Positions 1 to 9,028 are shown, numbered from the stretch's first letter. The stretch: DNA of 64,000 nt from CAZJQD01 sp964548165 [NCBI: uncultured bacterium] (GCA_964548165.1 CAZJQD010000012.1:10744-74743); one strand, 5' to 3'. Notes: a model not told the origin generated them from the sequence alone. Numbers and translations: made by a program.

Positions 1-1945
1 GAGGCTCGTGCTTCACTCCTCCAATCCCGATGGTCGACCCGGCCTGCGACCGATCGCGGCCGGTGATGCCCCCATGCCCGGTACAGCGGGCGCCCCCGAG
101 GACACCGACGGCGGCGTGCCCCTGGTCTGGCAGGTGCACGAAATTCGCAATCCCCTGCCCGCCTCCGGGCTCGCGTATCGCGATTCCTGGATTGCCCTCC
201 GCGATCACCGGGAGACCGGGTGGCCCGACGCGTTGGCTCGCGGCGAGGCCGTCGTGGCCACCGGAATCGATCGCTCCTCCACGCTCGCCCCCTGGCCCCT
301 CGTCGGCAGAGCCGCTTCGTCACCGTTCTACGTTCAGCTCGCCGCCGACGCGGGGCGGGCCTCGGCCGGCGAGTATGCGGCCCTGTTGACCGTCGACCTC
401 ATCCTCCTGGGAGGGCCTCCTGTCGGACCTCGCCTGCATCTCCATCGCGGCCGAGTCGTGGAGGAAGCCCCGGAGCTGGCCTGGAGGCCGGCGGAGGAGA
501 ATGGGCTGGCGATCGTCGCCTATCTCCTGCAGGTGGATACCACGGGCGTATTCGAGCCGGGCGCGCTTGTCGAATCGCGCACGCTACTGCCGGGTGTGGC
601 TTCCTGGCGCCCGAGCGCGCTTCCCGAGGGATTTTGTCACTGGCGCGTGCTCGCCGTCGATATCGCCGGCAACGTCACTCCCTCGGATCCCCCGGCCGAC
701 AGCTTCCTGCACCTGCCGCTCGCGGCGTCCTCGCCGGGCCGCGCGCCGCTTTCCTGGTCCGGAACCGCTGGAGGCTATCGCGTTCATGGCAACGCCATCT
801 CGCTGGTCTCGGGGTACCGGTCCGACCTCATGGAGGTGGTCTACGAGGTGCGTCCTGTTCCCGGCGGATCCTGGCAGTCCTGCGTTCCGCTCGGGGGCAC
901 GAGTAATCCTGATACCCGGGGACCGCTCTGGGGCATGCTCTGGGATCTCTCCGCGCTTGCTCCCGGCTACTACGACGTGCGGGCCCGCGCCGTCCCGATC
1001 TCTGGCCCCGCGGAAACCTCGCCCGCAGTCGTGCGCATCTATCGCACCGAAGGGGAGTTTGCCTTGAGCGGGGACTACGGCGCGCAGAACGGTGTCTACC
1101 GCGAGAGCATCCTCATGGGCGCCGACACGTCCTGCGCGCTCGCGCTCTTCGACGGAAGCGTGTTGAACGTCCCGCGCGGCGCCGCGGGGAACGACAGCGC
1201 CTGGCTCTTCATGGTCCGCCATGTCACGTGGCCGGCCTGGGCCCCCGCCCTCTTTGGTTGGACCCCGGCCGGGCTTCTTCACGAATTCGGGATCACGCCC
1301 CTGGCGGCCCCGGTCGGTGGCGGAGTCGCGGCGCGCATAGCGGCCGCCCCGGCGTCCGGTCTCTCAATCCCGGCGGCGAGCACGCTCTCCACGGCCTCGT
1401 CCTCCGCGCCGCGGGCCGTCGAGTTCGCGACGCCCGTGGAGATCGCCGTTCCCTGGGATCCCGCGATCCCCCCCTCGTCCCTGCCCGCGCTCGGGCTCTT
1501 CCAGTTCGATCCGGGCTCCGGGTCATGGACGCGCGTGGCCGGCGCGATTGCGGACAGCGCGGCTCGCGTCTTTCGCGCCACGGTCGATCGGGTCGGTTCC
1601 TTCGCCGTCTTCTCCGCGGCCGTGGCCCCCGACGCCAACTCGGTCCTCGTCTTTCCCAATCCTTTCGTGCCGAACGATGCGTCCTCCAGTAACGGCGTTC
1701 CCTGGACATCGGGGAACCCGGCCAGCGGCATCACCTTCGGCAACCTTCCTGACCGCGCGGAGATCAGCATCTACTCGCTCGCGGGCGAGAGGCTGATCGA
1801 CCTGAGGGCGTCGTCCCTGGCGGCCACCCTGCAGTGGGACGCGCGCAACAGGGACGGTCGCGAGCTGGCGTCCGGCGTCTACCTGGCCCTGATCCGTGGC
1901 GGATCGGGAGCCCCCTCCACGCGAAAGATCATGATCATTCGGTAG
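1..1945 (+). CDS. Large secreted protein with FlgD-like C-terminal domain (5' end outside window)
   Basis: The frame is open to the left edge. The first possible start inside the window is a GTG at 8 with no visible ribosome site, so the gene almost certainly begins upstream. The visible 645 residues are low in lysine, rich in Pro/Gly/Ser, and look like serial beta-sandwich (fibronectin/Ig-like) segments. The last 100 residues carry VFPNPFVPND, then ISIYSLAGERL, LQWDARNRDGRELASGVYL and KIMIIR. This is the FlgD-like/type IX-like C-terminal module found on secreted or surface proteins of several diderm phyla. I infer an exported surface or extracellular protein of unknown substrate. The family name is not recognised. 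The next gene is convergent, and the spacer between them holds an inverted repeat. Confidence 0.75.
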   Translation, partial: RLVLHSSNPDGRPGLRPIAAGDAPMPGTAGAPEDTDGGVPLVWQVHEIRNPLPASGLAYRDSWIALRDHRETGWPDALARGEAVVATGIDRSSTLAPWPLVGRAASSPFYVQLAADAGRASAGEYAALLTVDLILLGGPPVGPRLHLHRGRVVEEAPELAWRPAEENGLAIVAYLLQVDTTGVFEPGALVESRTLLPGVASWRPSALPEGFCHWRVLAVDIAGNVTPSDPPADSFLHLPLAASSPGRAPLSWSGTAGGYRVHGNAISLVSGYRSDLMEVVYEVRPVPGGSWQSCVPLGGTSNPDTRGPLWGMLWDLSALAPGYYDVRARAVPISGPAETSPAVVRIYRTEGEFALSGDYGAQNGVYRESILMGADTSCALALFDGSVLNVPRGAAGNDSAWLFMVRHVTWPAWAPALFGWTPAGLLHEFGITPLAAPVGGGVAARIAAAPASGLSIPAASTLSTASSSAPRAVEFATPVEIAVPWDPAIPPSSLPALGLFQFDPGSGSWTRVAGAIADSAARVFRATVDRVGSFAVFSAAVAPDANSVLVFPNPFVPNDASSSNGVPWTSGNPASGITFGNLPDRAEISIYSLAGERLIDLRASSLAATLQWDARNRDGRELASGVYLALIRGGSGAPSTRKIMIIR

Positions 1946-1958
1946 GCTGGCCCGTTCA

Positions 1959-2155
1959 CGGAATTGAACCACGGAGACCACGGGGACCACGGAAAAACCC
2001 CGGGACAAAGATTCATTCGAGATGTGGGCGATTTGGAAGCGGCTGCACTCCAGTTACAAACCCCGTTGGACAATCAGCATGGATGGATTTATTACATTTC
2101 CTTCTTTCGCCTTGCTCCGTGGTCTCCGTGGTCTCCGTGGTGAGAAGATTCAGGA
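1959..2155. repeat. Intergenic inverted repeat of the ACCACGGAGACC family, copy 1
   Basis: The left arm (1959-1996) reads CGGAATTGAACCACGGAGAC and continues with two more ACCACGG units. The right arm (2115-2155) is the near-complement, with CCGTGGTCTCCGTGGTCTCC. About 120 bases lie between the arms. The element sits exactly between two convergent genes (ends at 1945 and 2166). It could act as a bidirectional transcription end or be a repetitive palindromic element. Similar arms recur at 30264, 47927 and, as one arm only, 54934. Confidence 0.75.
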
Positions 2156-2165
2156 ATACGTCGGG

Positions 2166-2651
2166 TTAGCTCTCCCTTTGCGCTCGCGACAGGAACGGGA
2201 TGGGGATGGCGCTACAGGCCGCGACGAGGATCATGCCGAACAGGTCGGCGCCAAGGGCCAGGAACGAGAGCGTGAAGTCACCCTGGCGGAACTGGTAGAG
2301 GTCATCCACGTAGATGTTGCCAAGGATGACGAGGACGAGGCCGGTCGTGGCCAGACCGAACCAGGAGATCTCCGCTTTCGTCACGGGCGTCATGAAACAG
2401 AGGGTGTCGACCAACTTGCCGATCACGATGTGCGCGAGAAAGACCCCGGAGGGGACGAGCACGATGAACCCCGCCGCGAGGAGGAACGACGTGAGCGCTC
2501 CGGGCGCGCCGGGCCCGGCGCCGCCCATGATGCCGAGAAAGAGGATGAGCCCGGCGGCGAGCGGCGACAGGAGAAGGCCGAGGATGACGAAGCCCTTGAA
2601 GAGGGCCGCCACGCGAAAGGTCCTCGGCAGGGGGAGCTTCATCGCGCGCAC
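2166..2651 (-). CDS. Four-segment membrane protein of unknown function
   Basis: 161 residues with about four hydrophobic helices (roughly residues 15-42, 55-78, 95-112 and 128-150) and a short basic N-terminus. A second Met at residue 4 is an equally plausible start. No catalytic or binding motif is recognisable. It is the last gene of a minus-strand group of three (antiporter, 116-residue membrane protein, this one) with gaps of 7 and 37 bases, so co-transcription with the Kef-like antiporter is likely. A role as an accessory subunit is inference only. Confidence 0.7.
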   Translation of the reverse strand: MRAMKLPLPRTFRVAALFKGFVILGLLLSPLAAGLILFLGIMGGAGPGAPGALTSFLLAAGFIVLVPSGVFLAHIVIGKLVDTLCFMTPVTKAEISWFGLATTGLVLVILGNIYVDDLYQFRQGDFTLSFLALGADLFGMILVAACSAIPIPFLSRAQRES

Positions 2652-2688
2652 GCGCCGCGGCGCCTTGCGAGCGCGCCTGGCAGGGGGA

Positions 2689-3039
2689 TCATGAACGGAT
2701 GACGCCGAGTCCGACCACGAGGCTCACGGCCGCGACGACAAGGATGACGAAGAGCGCGATATGGCCCTTGATGAAATTCCGGCCGATGCGCTTGGAGGCA
2801 TAGATGAAGAGCGCGATCCCGAGGAGGGCGTTCGCGAACGGGATCGCGACGAGGATGGTGCCGCCGATCGCGGCCCCGATCGGGTTCAAGGAGGGAAAGA
2901 TGCGGCGGGCCAGGTAGTAGAAGAAGGCAGGAGGGACGAAGAGCAGGAGGCCCCAGAGGAGCCCCTTGCCCGCGTTGTCGATGTCCGCGTTCCGGGCCCG
3001 AAACTCGGCGTCGGTGATCGGGAGGATGTTCTCGGCCAT
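2689..3039 (-). CDS. Small membrane protein downstream of Kef-type antiporter
   Basis: 116 residues starting MAENILPITD. I chose the ATG at 3039 because it lies 7 bases after the antiporter stop, whereas the longer reading frame (to 3198) only overlaps antiporter coding sequence. After about 22 polar residues there are three hydrophobic segments (about 24-42, 50-70 and 86-112) with a KRIGRNFIKG loop before the last one. The family is not recognised. Tight spacing suggests translational coupling with the antiporter and a joint role at the inner membrane. Confidence 0.72.
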   Translation of the reverse strand: MAENILPITDAEFRARNADIDNAGKGLLWGLLLFVPPAFFYYLARRIFPSLNPIGAAIGGTILVAIPFANALLGIALFIYASKRIGRNFIKGHIALFVILVVAAVSLVVGLGVIRS

Positions 3040-3046
3040 GATGAGC

Positions 3047-4894
3047 TCAGTCCAGGATCTCGCGCCGCTCGCGGACCTCATCGGTGAACGCCGCCGCATG
3101 TTCCTCGATCGTTCCCTCCAATGCCGTCCGGATCTCCGGGATGGCCCGTTCGGCGGCCGCATGGGACGGGAGCAAGACGAAGGAGGCGCCATTCTCATAC
3201 AAGGTTCTCGTCGCCGCCGCGCTCTCGGCCGTCACGAAGATGCGCGCGTGCGGGCAGAGGCTCTTCAATTGCTTCAAGAGGGTGCGATTGTCCGTTCCCT
3301 TGAGGATCTGGTCCGGAACGGTGCAGACGACGAGGCGCGCGTTGTGGATCCCGGCGTGGTGGAGCATGTCCGCGTTGCCGACGTCGCCGTAGATGACGGG
3401 GATGCCCTTCTTCTTCAGGGCCTTGTGAACCTCCGGGTTGAAGTCCACGACGGTGATCTTCTCGAGAAGGTCCGGGTGATTCTCCTCGATCTCCGCGAGG
3501 AGCGCGCTGGCGATGCGGTAGAAGCCCAGGAGCACGATGGGCCGTTCCTCGCCGCCGGCCGCCTCCGCTTCCCTGGAGCCCGGATCCTTGAACCCGATCG
3601 CGGCGGCGACCCTGCCGAGAGCGCGCTGGATGGAATGGCTCCACGTGATGAAATAGGTCGAGCCGACCGCGAGGATGACAAAGACGAACATCGTGAGCGC
3701 GAGGACGTGGTCATCGACGTGGCCGAACTTGTGCCCCAGCGCGACGATGACGAGCGTGAACTCGCTCATCTGCGCAAGGTTGATGCTGGTCAGGAGCGAG
3801 ACGCGGTTCCCCTGCCCGAAGAAGTAGAGGATGGGGTAGAGGCCGACAAAGCGGGTCAGGATCAACAGGCCCGCCACGACCGCGGCCGTGCCGAGGACGG
3901 CGAGATCGGGCACCGGGATCTTCATGCCCAGGGCGACGAAGAAGAGCGTGATGAAGAAGTCGCGGATGCTGACGACCTTGGTGATGACGTCGAGGTTGTA
4001 GGGGAAGGTCGAGAGCGCAACGCCCGCGATGAGGGCGCCCATCTCCATCGAGAGATTCACCTTCTTGGAGATGATGCAGACGAGGAAGCACCAGCCCAGG
4101 GACGTGATGACCATGAGCTCGGGAATCTTGGCGATGCGGCGGAAGATGATCGGCAGGAGGTAGCGGCTCGCCAGGAAGGTGGCACTGACGATGCCCGCGC
4201 CGATGACGAAGGTCTCCGCGATCTGGCGGATCTCGGGGTTGTTGAGGTTCGGCTGGATCGCGAGGACGACGATGGCCCAGAGATCCTGGAAGACGAGGAT
4301 GCCGAGCGTGATGCGCCCTGGCAACGTGTCCAGCTCCATCTTGTCGTACAGGAGTTTCACCACGATCATCGTGCTCGATATGGAGACCGCGACGGCGAGG
4401 TACCAGAGCGCGTACGGGCCGCCCCCGAGGTTGAGCCCGACAGCCTGGAGGCCGTGCAGGGCGCCGAGGCCGAGGATGGCGCAGATGGGGAACTGGAGGC
4501 CGCCGGAGATGATGAGCACCTTGCCGGCCTGGACCATCTTCCTCAGGTCGATCTCGAGGCCGATCATGAAGAGGAGGAGGATGAGCCCGATCTCGGAGAT
4601 GGTCTCGATGTCCTCGAGTTCCTGGATGAATCCCAGCCCGATGGGACCGATGGCGACGCCGGCCGCGATGTATCCGAGGATGAGCGGCTGGCCGAGCTGT
4701 TTCATCACGAGGGCGACGAGCGTGGCCGCGACGATCGAGAGCGCAATGTTCTCGATGACCTTGTGGTCGCCCGAGCCGCCCTCGGAGGCGAAGGCCGGGA
4801 CGATGAGTACGAGGAGCAGGACGGCGGCGAGAAGGCCCCGGCGCCAGGAAAGAGCGCGGAGCTCGCGGAAGGAGAACGGGGTCACGGAGAACAT
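3047..4894 (-). CDS. Kef-type cation:proton antiporter (CPA2) with C-terminal RCK/TrkA-N domain
   Basis: 615 residues. A signal-like hydrophobic stretch (about 20-36) is followed by the CPA2 Na/H-exchanger core of about 12 helices (about 48-420), including LLLFMIGLEIDLRKM, characteristic of KefB/KefC relatives. A cytoplasmic TrkA-N (RCK) nucleotide-binding domain follows at about 450-590 with VIYGDVGNADML. Expected role is monovalent cation (K+ or Na+) efflux coupled to proton entry at the inner membrane. The dinucleotide-loop glycines expected as GxGxxG read GFYRIAS here, so classical NAD(H) gating is doubtful. It heads a group with two small membrane proteins downstream on the minus strand. 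Confidence 0.9.
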   Translation of the reverse strand: MFSVTPFSFRELRALSWRRGLLAAVLLLVLIVPAFASEGGSGDHKVIENIALSIVAATLVALVMKQLGQPLILGYIAAGVAIGPIGLGFIQELEDIETISEIGLILLLFMIGLEIDLRKMVQAGKVLIISGGLQFPICAILGLGALHGLQAVGLNLGGGPYALWYLAVAVSISSTMIVVKLLYDKMELDTLPGRITLGILVFQDLWAIVVLAIQPNLNNPEIRQIAETFVIGAGIVSATFLASRYLLPIIFRRIAKIPELMVITSLGWCFLVCIISKKVNLSMEMGALIAGVALSTFPYNLDVITKVVSIRDFFITLFFVALGMKIPVPDLAVLGTAAVVAGLLILTRFVGLYPILYFFGQGNRVSLLTSINLAQMSEFTLVIVALGHKFGHVDDHVLALTMFVFVILAVGSTYFITWSHSIQRALGRVAAAIGFKDPGSREAEAAGGEERPIVLLGFYRIASALLAEIEENHPDLLEKITVVDFNPEVHKALKKKGIPVIYGDVGNADMLHHAGIHNARLVVCTVPDQILKGTDNRTLLKQLKSLCPHARIFVTAESAAATRTLYENGASFVLLPSHAAAERAIPEIRTALEGTIEEHAAAFTDEVRERREILD

Positions 4895-4925
4895 GGCGTA
4901 TATCTACCACACACGGCGCGATCCG

Positions 4926-7265
4926 TCATTGTTTCGTGAGCCCGGCGAACTTGCTCATGAGGCTCTTGACGCCGCTGGCGAATTTCACCTGGGCGACCTC
5001 GTTGTCGTCCCCGGAATCGGAGACGTAGATCACGGTGCCCCTGCCGAACTTGCGGTGGGTGACGGTGTCGCCCTCGGAGAGGACGCCGACGGCGCCCGCG
5101 ACCAGGGGCATTCCGGGATTGGCCGCGGGGCGAGGTGCGGCGACCCGTGGTGCCTGGGTGATCGCGGACTTCTTCACGGAGTACGTAGGCGAGGCGCCAT
5201 ACGAGGAGGAGGCCGTCGATCGCTGGGTACTGCTCGTCCATGCCGAATCCTGCCTGCGTCTCGGGGGCGAGAAGAATGAGGGGGTGGCCAGGGAGGCGGC
5301 GCGGCCGATGGGGCGCTCGAGCCCGGCTTCCTCCAGGAAGCGCGAGGGCGGGTTCGAGAGGATCTTGCCGTAGATGCGGCGTTCCACGGCGCAGGTCAGC
5401 ATGAGCGTCTTGCGGGCGCGGGTGAAGCCGACGTAGGCGAGGCGCCGCTCTTCCTCCAGCGCGGCGGGCCGCGCATCCTCGAAGGCGCGGCTGTGGGGGA
5501 AGAGCGATTCCTCGCAGCCGATGATGAAGACGTGGTCGAACTCCAGGCCCTTGGCGGAGTGGAGGGTCGAGAGGATGACGGTGTCCGCGTCCGGGTCCAG
5601 GTCGTCGACGTCGGTCGCCAGCGCGGTGCGTTCCAGGAACGACGCCAGCGAGGGATCCTCCTGCGATGCCTGGAACTCCTGCGCCACCGAGAGGAGCTCG
5701 CGGACGTTCCCGATCCGCTCCGCGTCCTCGTTCTCGGTCGGGTCATACTGGGTGGTGTAGCGCGTCTCCTCCAGGATGTCGGAGAGGAGCTCGGCGACGC
5801 CGGCCTCGCCCACCTTCCGGCGAAGCTTCACGACCATCGCGTGAAACTCCTTTAGCTTCCGGCGCGTGCCCAGCGCGATGACGGCGGTACCGTCCGCATC
5901 GAGGATCCCGTCCACGTCCGGGAGGATATCGAAGAGCGCCTTGCGCTGCTCACCGGCCCGTGCCGCCAACTTTTCGATCGTGGTCTCGCCGATGCCGCGC
6001 GAGGGGTTGTTGATGACGCGGCGCAGGGCAAGGTCGTCGGCGGGGTTGGCGATGAGCTTCAAGTAGGCCATCACGTCCTTGACCTCCTTGCGCTGATAGA
6101 AGGAGAGACCGGTCAGGAGCTGGTAGGGGATGCCGTTCGCCGCCAGCATCTCCTCCACGACGCGCGTCTGGGCATGAACGCGGTAGAAGATGGCGTTCTC
6201 CCTGAGCGGGGTGCCCGCGCGCGCGTTCGCCTTGATCTCGTCGACGACGCGCTCAACCTCGCGATACTCGTTCCCGGCCGCGAAGACGACCGGGGGAGTC
6301 CCGCCTTGCTGGGAGGTGAAGAGCTTCTTCTCGCGGATCCGGGGATTGTGCCCGATGAGGTTCGAGGCCGCGTCGAGGATGGGCTGCTTCGAGCGGTAGT
6401 TCTCCGCGAGGACGACGACCTTGGCGTCCGGGTAGAGCCGCTCGAACTCGAGGATGTTCCGGCGATCGGCGCCCCGCCACTCGTAGATCGACTGGTCATC
6501 GTCGCCGACGACGCAGAGGTTGCGCGTCGCCCCGGCCAGCACCTGCATCATCTTGCACTGGGCCATGTTGGTGTCCTGGTATTCGTCGACGAGCACGTAG
6601 CGGAATCGCCTCTGCCATCGCTCGCGCACCTCGGGGACGTCGAGGAGCCGCACGGCCTCGGCGAGGAGGTCGCCGAAGTCGAGGGCGTGGGCGCGGGCGA
6701 GGCGTTCCTGGTAGGCGCGGAAGACGTCGTACACGCGCTCCGCCTTTCCCCTTAGGATGCGGGTCTTATCCAGCCAGGCTTCGGGCGAGAGCAGTTCGTC
6801 CTTGGCCCGGCCGATCGCGGCGGCATAGTCGCCGGGCTTCTCGATCTTGGGATCGAGGCCGAGATCGCGGAGGATGACCTTGAGGAGCTGGTCGGTATCC
6901 CCGTCGTCGTAGATGACGAAGTCGCGGGGATGGCCGATGGCCTCGCCGTCGATGCGGAGCATGCGGACGGCGGCGCTATGGAAGGTGGAGACCCAGAGCG
7001 AACGCGCCGGAAGGCCGGTCAGGGTCTCCACGCGTTCCTTCATCTCGCCCGCGGCCTTATTGGTGAAGGTGACGGCCAGGATCGCTCCGGGGGGGACACC
7101 GCAGTCCTTGACGAGGCGCGCGATGCGGTGCGTGATGACGCGCGTCTTGCCGCTCCCGGCGCCGGCCAGGATGAGAAGAGGTCCCTCGGTGGAGAGGACG
7201 GCCTCGCGCTGCGCCGGGTTCAGCCCCGAAAAATCGAGCGGAGCAGAAACGGGGTCATTTTCCAT
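4926..7265 (-). CDS. pcrA: ATP-dependent DNA helicase PcrA/UvrD (superfamily 1A)
   Basis: 779 residues, the normal size for PcrA. Motifs occur in order: Q-motif LNPAQREAV (15-23), Walker A GAGSGKT (35-41), DEYQDT (227-232), GDDDQSIYEWRGA (254-266), ENYRS, TLHSAKGLEFDHVFI and LAYVGFTRARKTL. The C-terminal 45 residues (HRKFGRGTVIY...) form the Tudor-like tail seen in PcrA, which binds RNA polymerase. It is a 3'-5' translocase of nucleotide excision repair and replication-fork maintenance. The start codon and the residues MEND lie inside an AT-rich inverted repeat (7254-7390), so the repeat seems to have supplied or replaced the start. No good ribosome site is visible. Confidence 0.95.
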   Translation of the reverse strand: MENDPVSAPLDFSGLNPAQREAVLSTEGPLLILAGAGSGKTRVITHRIARLVKDCGVPPGAILAVTFTNKAAGEMKERVETLTGLPARSLWVSTFHSAAVRMLRIDGEAIGHPRDFVIYDDGDTDQLLKVILRDLGLDPKIEKPGDYAAAIGRAKDELLSPEAWLDKTRILRGKAERVYDVFRAYQERLARAHALDFGDLLAEAVRLLDVPEVRERWQRRFRYVLVDEYQDTNMAQCKMMQVLAGATRNLCVVGDDDQSIYEWRGADRRNILEFERLYPDAKVVVLAENYRSKQPILDAASNLIGHNPRIREKKLFTSQQGGTPPVVFAAGNEYREVERVVDEIKANARAGTPLRENAIFYRVHAQTRVVEEMLAANGIPYQLLTGLSFYQRKEVKDVMAYLKLIANPADDLALRRVINNPSRGIGETTIEKLAARAGEQRKALFDILPDVDGILDADGTAVIALGTRRKLKEFHAMVVKLRRKVGEAGVAELLSDILEETRYTTQYDPTENEDAERIGNVRELLSVAQEFQASQEDPSLASFLERTALATDVDDLDPDADTVILSTLHSAKGLEFDHVFIIGCEESLFPHSRAFEDARPAALEEERRLAYVGFTRARKTLMLTCAVERRIYGKILSNPPSRFLEEAGLERPIGRAASLATPSFFSPPRRRQDSAWTSSTQRSTASSSYGASPTYSVKKSAITQAPRVAAPRPAANPGMPLVAGAVGVLSEGDTVTHRKFGRGTVIYVSDSGDDNEVAQVKFASGVKSLMSKFAGLTKQ

Positions 7266-7390
7266 TTGTCATTTTCCATTGATCATATTCCATTTGTCAT
7301 TTTTCCATTTCATCGTGTCGCACCGTCCGCAGACCCATGACAAATGATCAGTGGAAAATGACAAATGGAATATGACAAATGGAAAATGAC
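7254..7390. repeat. AT-rich 137-bp inverted repeat with 19-bp perfect tips
   Basis: The tips are 7254-7272 (GTCATTTTCCATTTGTCAT) and 7372-7390 (its exact complement). The interior repeats the units GTCATTTTCCATTT and TGACAAATGGAAAA several times around a GC-rich centre near 7318-7334. Base composition differs sharply from both neighbours. The element fills the whole spacer between the AAA ATPase stop and pcrA, and overlaps both: the pcrA start codon lies within the left arm. It resembles a miniature palindromic mobile element. No target-site duplication is evident. Confidence 0.85.
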
Positions 7391-8787
7391 TACTTCTTCT
7401 CTTCGTTCGTTCCAAACGCCCAGGTCTCGGTCTGCTCGGAGAAGTTGAGGTCAAAGGCGAGGTCGACGAGCTCCTGGTTCATCTCCGGTTTCAAGCCGTG
7501 GAAGGCGCAGTGGTCGACGATCTTGGAGATGATGTCGTTGGCGAGGCAGGAACGGAGCTTGGCGCCGCGCTTCTCGATGCGCGCCAGGAAGTGCTCGTAG
7601 ACGGGCGGGTTGAAATCGACGCCGGAGCGCAGGCACTCGAACTTGAAGATCTCGCGGAGGTCGTCCTTGGTGGGGGACTTGGCGAGAATCTTGTACTTGA
7701 AGCGGCGGAGGAAGGCCTCGTCGCCGATCTTGTCGAGCGTGAAGTTGGTGGAGAAGAGCGGGATGCAGTAGAAGGGGACGCGGATCTGGCCGCCGGTGGC
7801 GGAGAGCTTGAGGATGTCCTCGCGGGATTGCAGGGGAGTGATGAGCCTGTTGAGGTATTCCTCCGCCTTGCCCTTCTGGCGGCCGAAGTCGTCGATGAAG
7901 AAGACGCCGCCGTTGCCCTTCACGTGCGTGGCCATCTCGTAGTACTTGGCGTACTCGTTGTACGAGAGCTCGAAGCCCTCCAGCGTGAACTCCGTGGCAA
8001 CCTCGACGTAGGGCACGTTGATCGGCACCCAGCGCTCGTCGAACCGCGCCTCGTCCGTCTGCTCGATGTCGTACTCCCGGTACTCGTCCGGGATAATGGG
8101 CTTGTGAACGCTGGGGTCGAAGAGCTTGATGATCTGGCCGTGGGCCATGATGGAGTAGGGGATGAGGAGGTCGGACTTCATGAGCGCGGTGAGGCACTTG
8201 CCCATGATCGTCTTGCCGTTGCCGGGGGCGCCGTAGAGAAGGATGGAGCGCTGGGAACGGACGGCCGGCCCGATGCGCTCCCGGAACTCCTTGTCGTACA
8301 TCACGATCTTGGAGTACGCGTTCTCGATGTCCTTCTGGTTGAAGTCGAGGGGACGGCCCACCTGCTCGCGCATCTTCGAGACGTAGTCCTCGACGGTCAC
8401 GGGAACGGGCCCGAGGTAGCGCGTCGACTTGCTGGCATCCTCGGCGCGGACCTTGCCCTCGGAGCCGCAGATGAAGGCCATGGGGTTGGAGGGAGGGGGG
8501 CCGATGAGCTTGCGCTTGTAGAGGTCCTTGGTGATGTTGCCGACGATGATCTTGGGGACCTTGAGGTGCCAGCTGATCTGGTGCTCGGTCATGGCGCCGC
8601 GAAGGGCCAGGAGCTTGAGGATCATCTCCTCGATGAAGGCCTCCGGGATCCCCATCTCCTCGACGGTCTGCGGCTCCGGCGGCCGGTCGCAGGCGAGGTT
8701 CAAGGCGCGGCCGCCGGACGTGGCTCCCCGGCTCTGCGAGGAACCGGTCGCGGGCTGGTTGGCAAGGCGGGAGAGAATATCGCTCAT
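7390..8787 (-). CDS. AAA+ ATPase following a type IV pilus gene cluster
   Basis: 465 residues. A poorly conserved N-terminus (1-35) is followed by a winged-helix-like segment (about 45-110), then an AAA+ core with Walker A GAPGNGKT (186-193), Walker B GVFFIDDFGR (about 294-303), sensor-1 region LFSTNF and an Arg-rich sensor-2-like FLRRFKYKI. It probably remodels a protein partner at the cost of ATP. It is the last minus-strand gene after the pilus operon, separated from it by 241 bases holding a structured element that would lie in its leader. I infer a link to pilus or secretion function from position only. The exact family was not recognised. Confidence 0.8.
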   Translation of the reverse strand: MSDILSRLANQPATGSSQSRGATSGGRALNLACDRPPEPQTVEEMGIPEAFIEEMILKLLALRGAMTEHQISWHLKVPKIIVGNITKDLYKRKLIGPPPSNPMAFICGSEGKVRAEDASKSTRYLGPVPVTVEDYVSKMREQVGRPLDFNQKDIENAYSKIVMYDKEFRERIGPAVRSQRSILLYGAPGNGKTIMGKCLTALMKSDLLIPYSIMAHGQIIKLFDPSVHKPIIPDEYREYDIEQTDEARFDERWVPINVPYVEVATEFTLEGFELSYNEYAKYYEMATHVKGNGGVFFIDDFGRQKGKAEEYLNRLITPLQSREDILKLSATGGQIRVPFYCIPLFSTNFTLDKIGDEAFLRRFKYKILAKSPTKDDLREIFKFECLRSGVDFNPPVYEHFLARIEKRGAKLRSCLANDIISKIVDHCAFHGLKPEMNQELVDLAFDLNFSEQTETWAFGTNEEKK

Positions 8788-8868
8788 AGAGGCAGTATAC
8801 AGCGCAGGACCCGGCGCGCCACCCGGGGAAGTTCACTGCGTTGGCGAGTCGCAGGTAAAATGCCGGGT

Positions 8869-8971
8869 CGCCTTTAGGACTGTAACGCCGAATGGCTCAC
8901 CCCGGCATCCCGGAACCGGGGATAACCAGCCGGGGCTCCGCTTGAGTTCGGCTTATGCCGTCCTAAAGGCG
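8869..8971. repeat. Structured intergenic element, copy 1 (candidate RNA)
   Basis: A perfect 12-bp outer stem (8869-8880 with 8960-8971, CGCCTTTAGGAC/GTCCTAAAGGCG) encloses GCCGAA/TTCGGC, then CCCCGGC/GCCGGGG, then ATCCC/GGGAT: four nested helices. Bases 8913-8963 (51 nt) are identical to 61921-61971, while the 5' half and outer stem differ but stay paired. On the minus strand it would be the leader of the AAA ATPase, 81 nt before its start. I do not recognise it as a known riboswitch class. A repetitive palindrome is the alternative. Confidence 0.7.
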
Positions 8972-9028
8972 AGGGAGCCTGCGTGACGAGGTGGCGCGCC
9001 TGGTCCTGGGTATGCCTGACCGGAAGGG

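Noticed and set aside
2966-4939. 657-residue plus-strand frame opposite the antiporter
   Set aside because: Extremely acidic and repetitive (Glu/Asp/Arg), typical of antisense reading of a membrane-protein gene.
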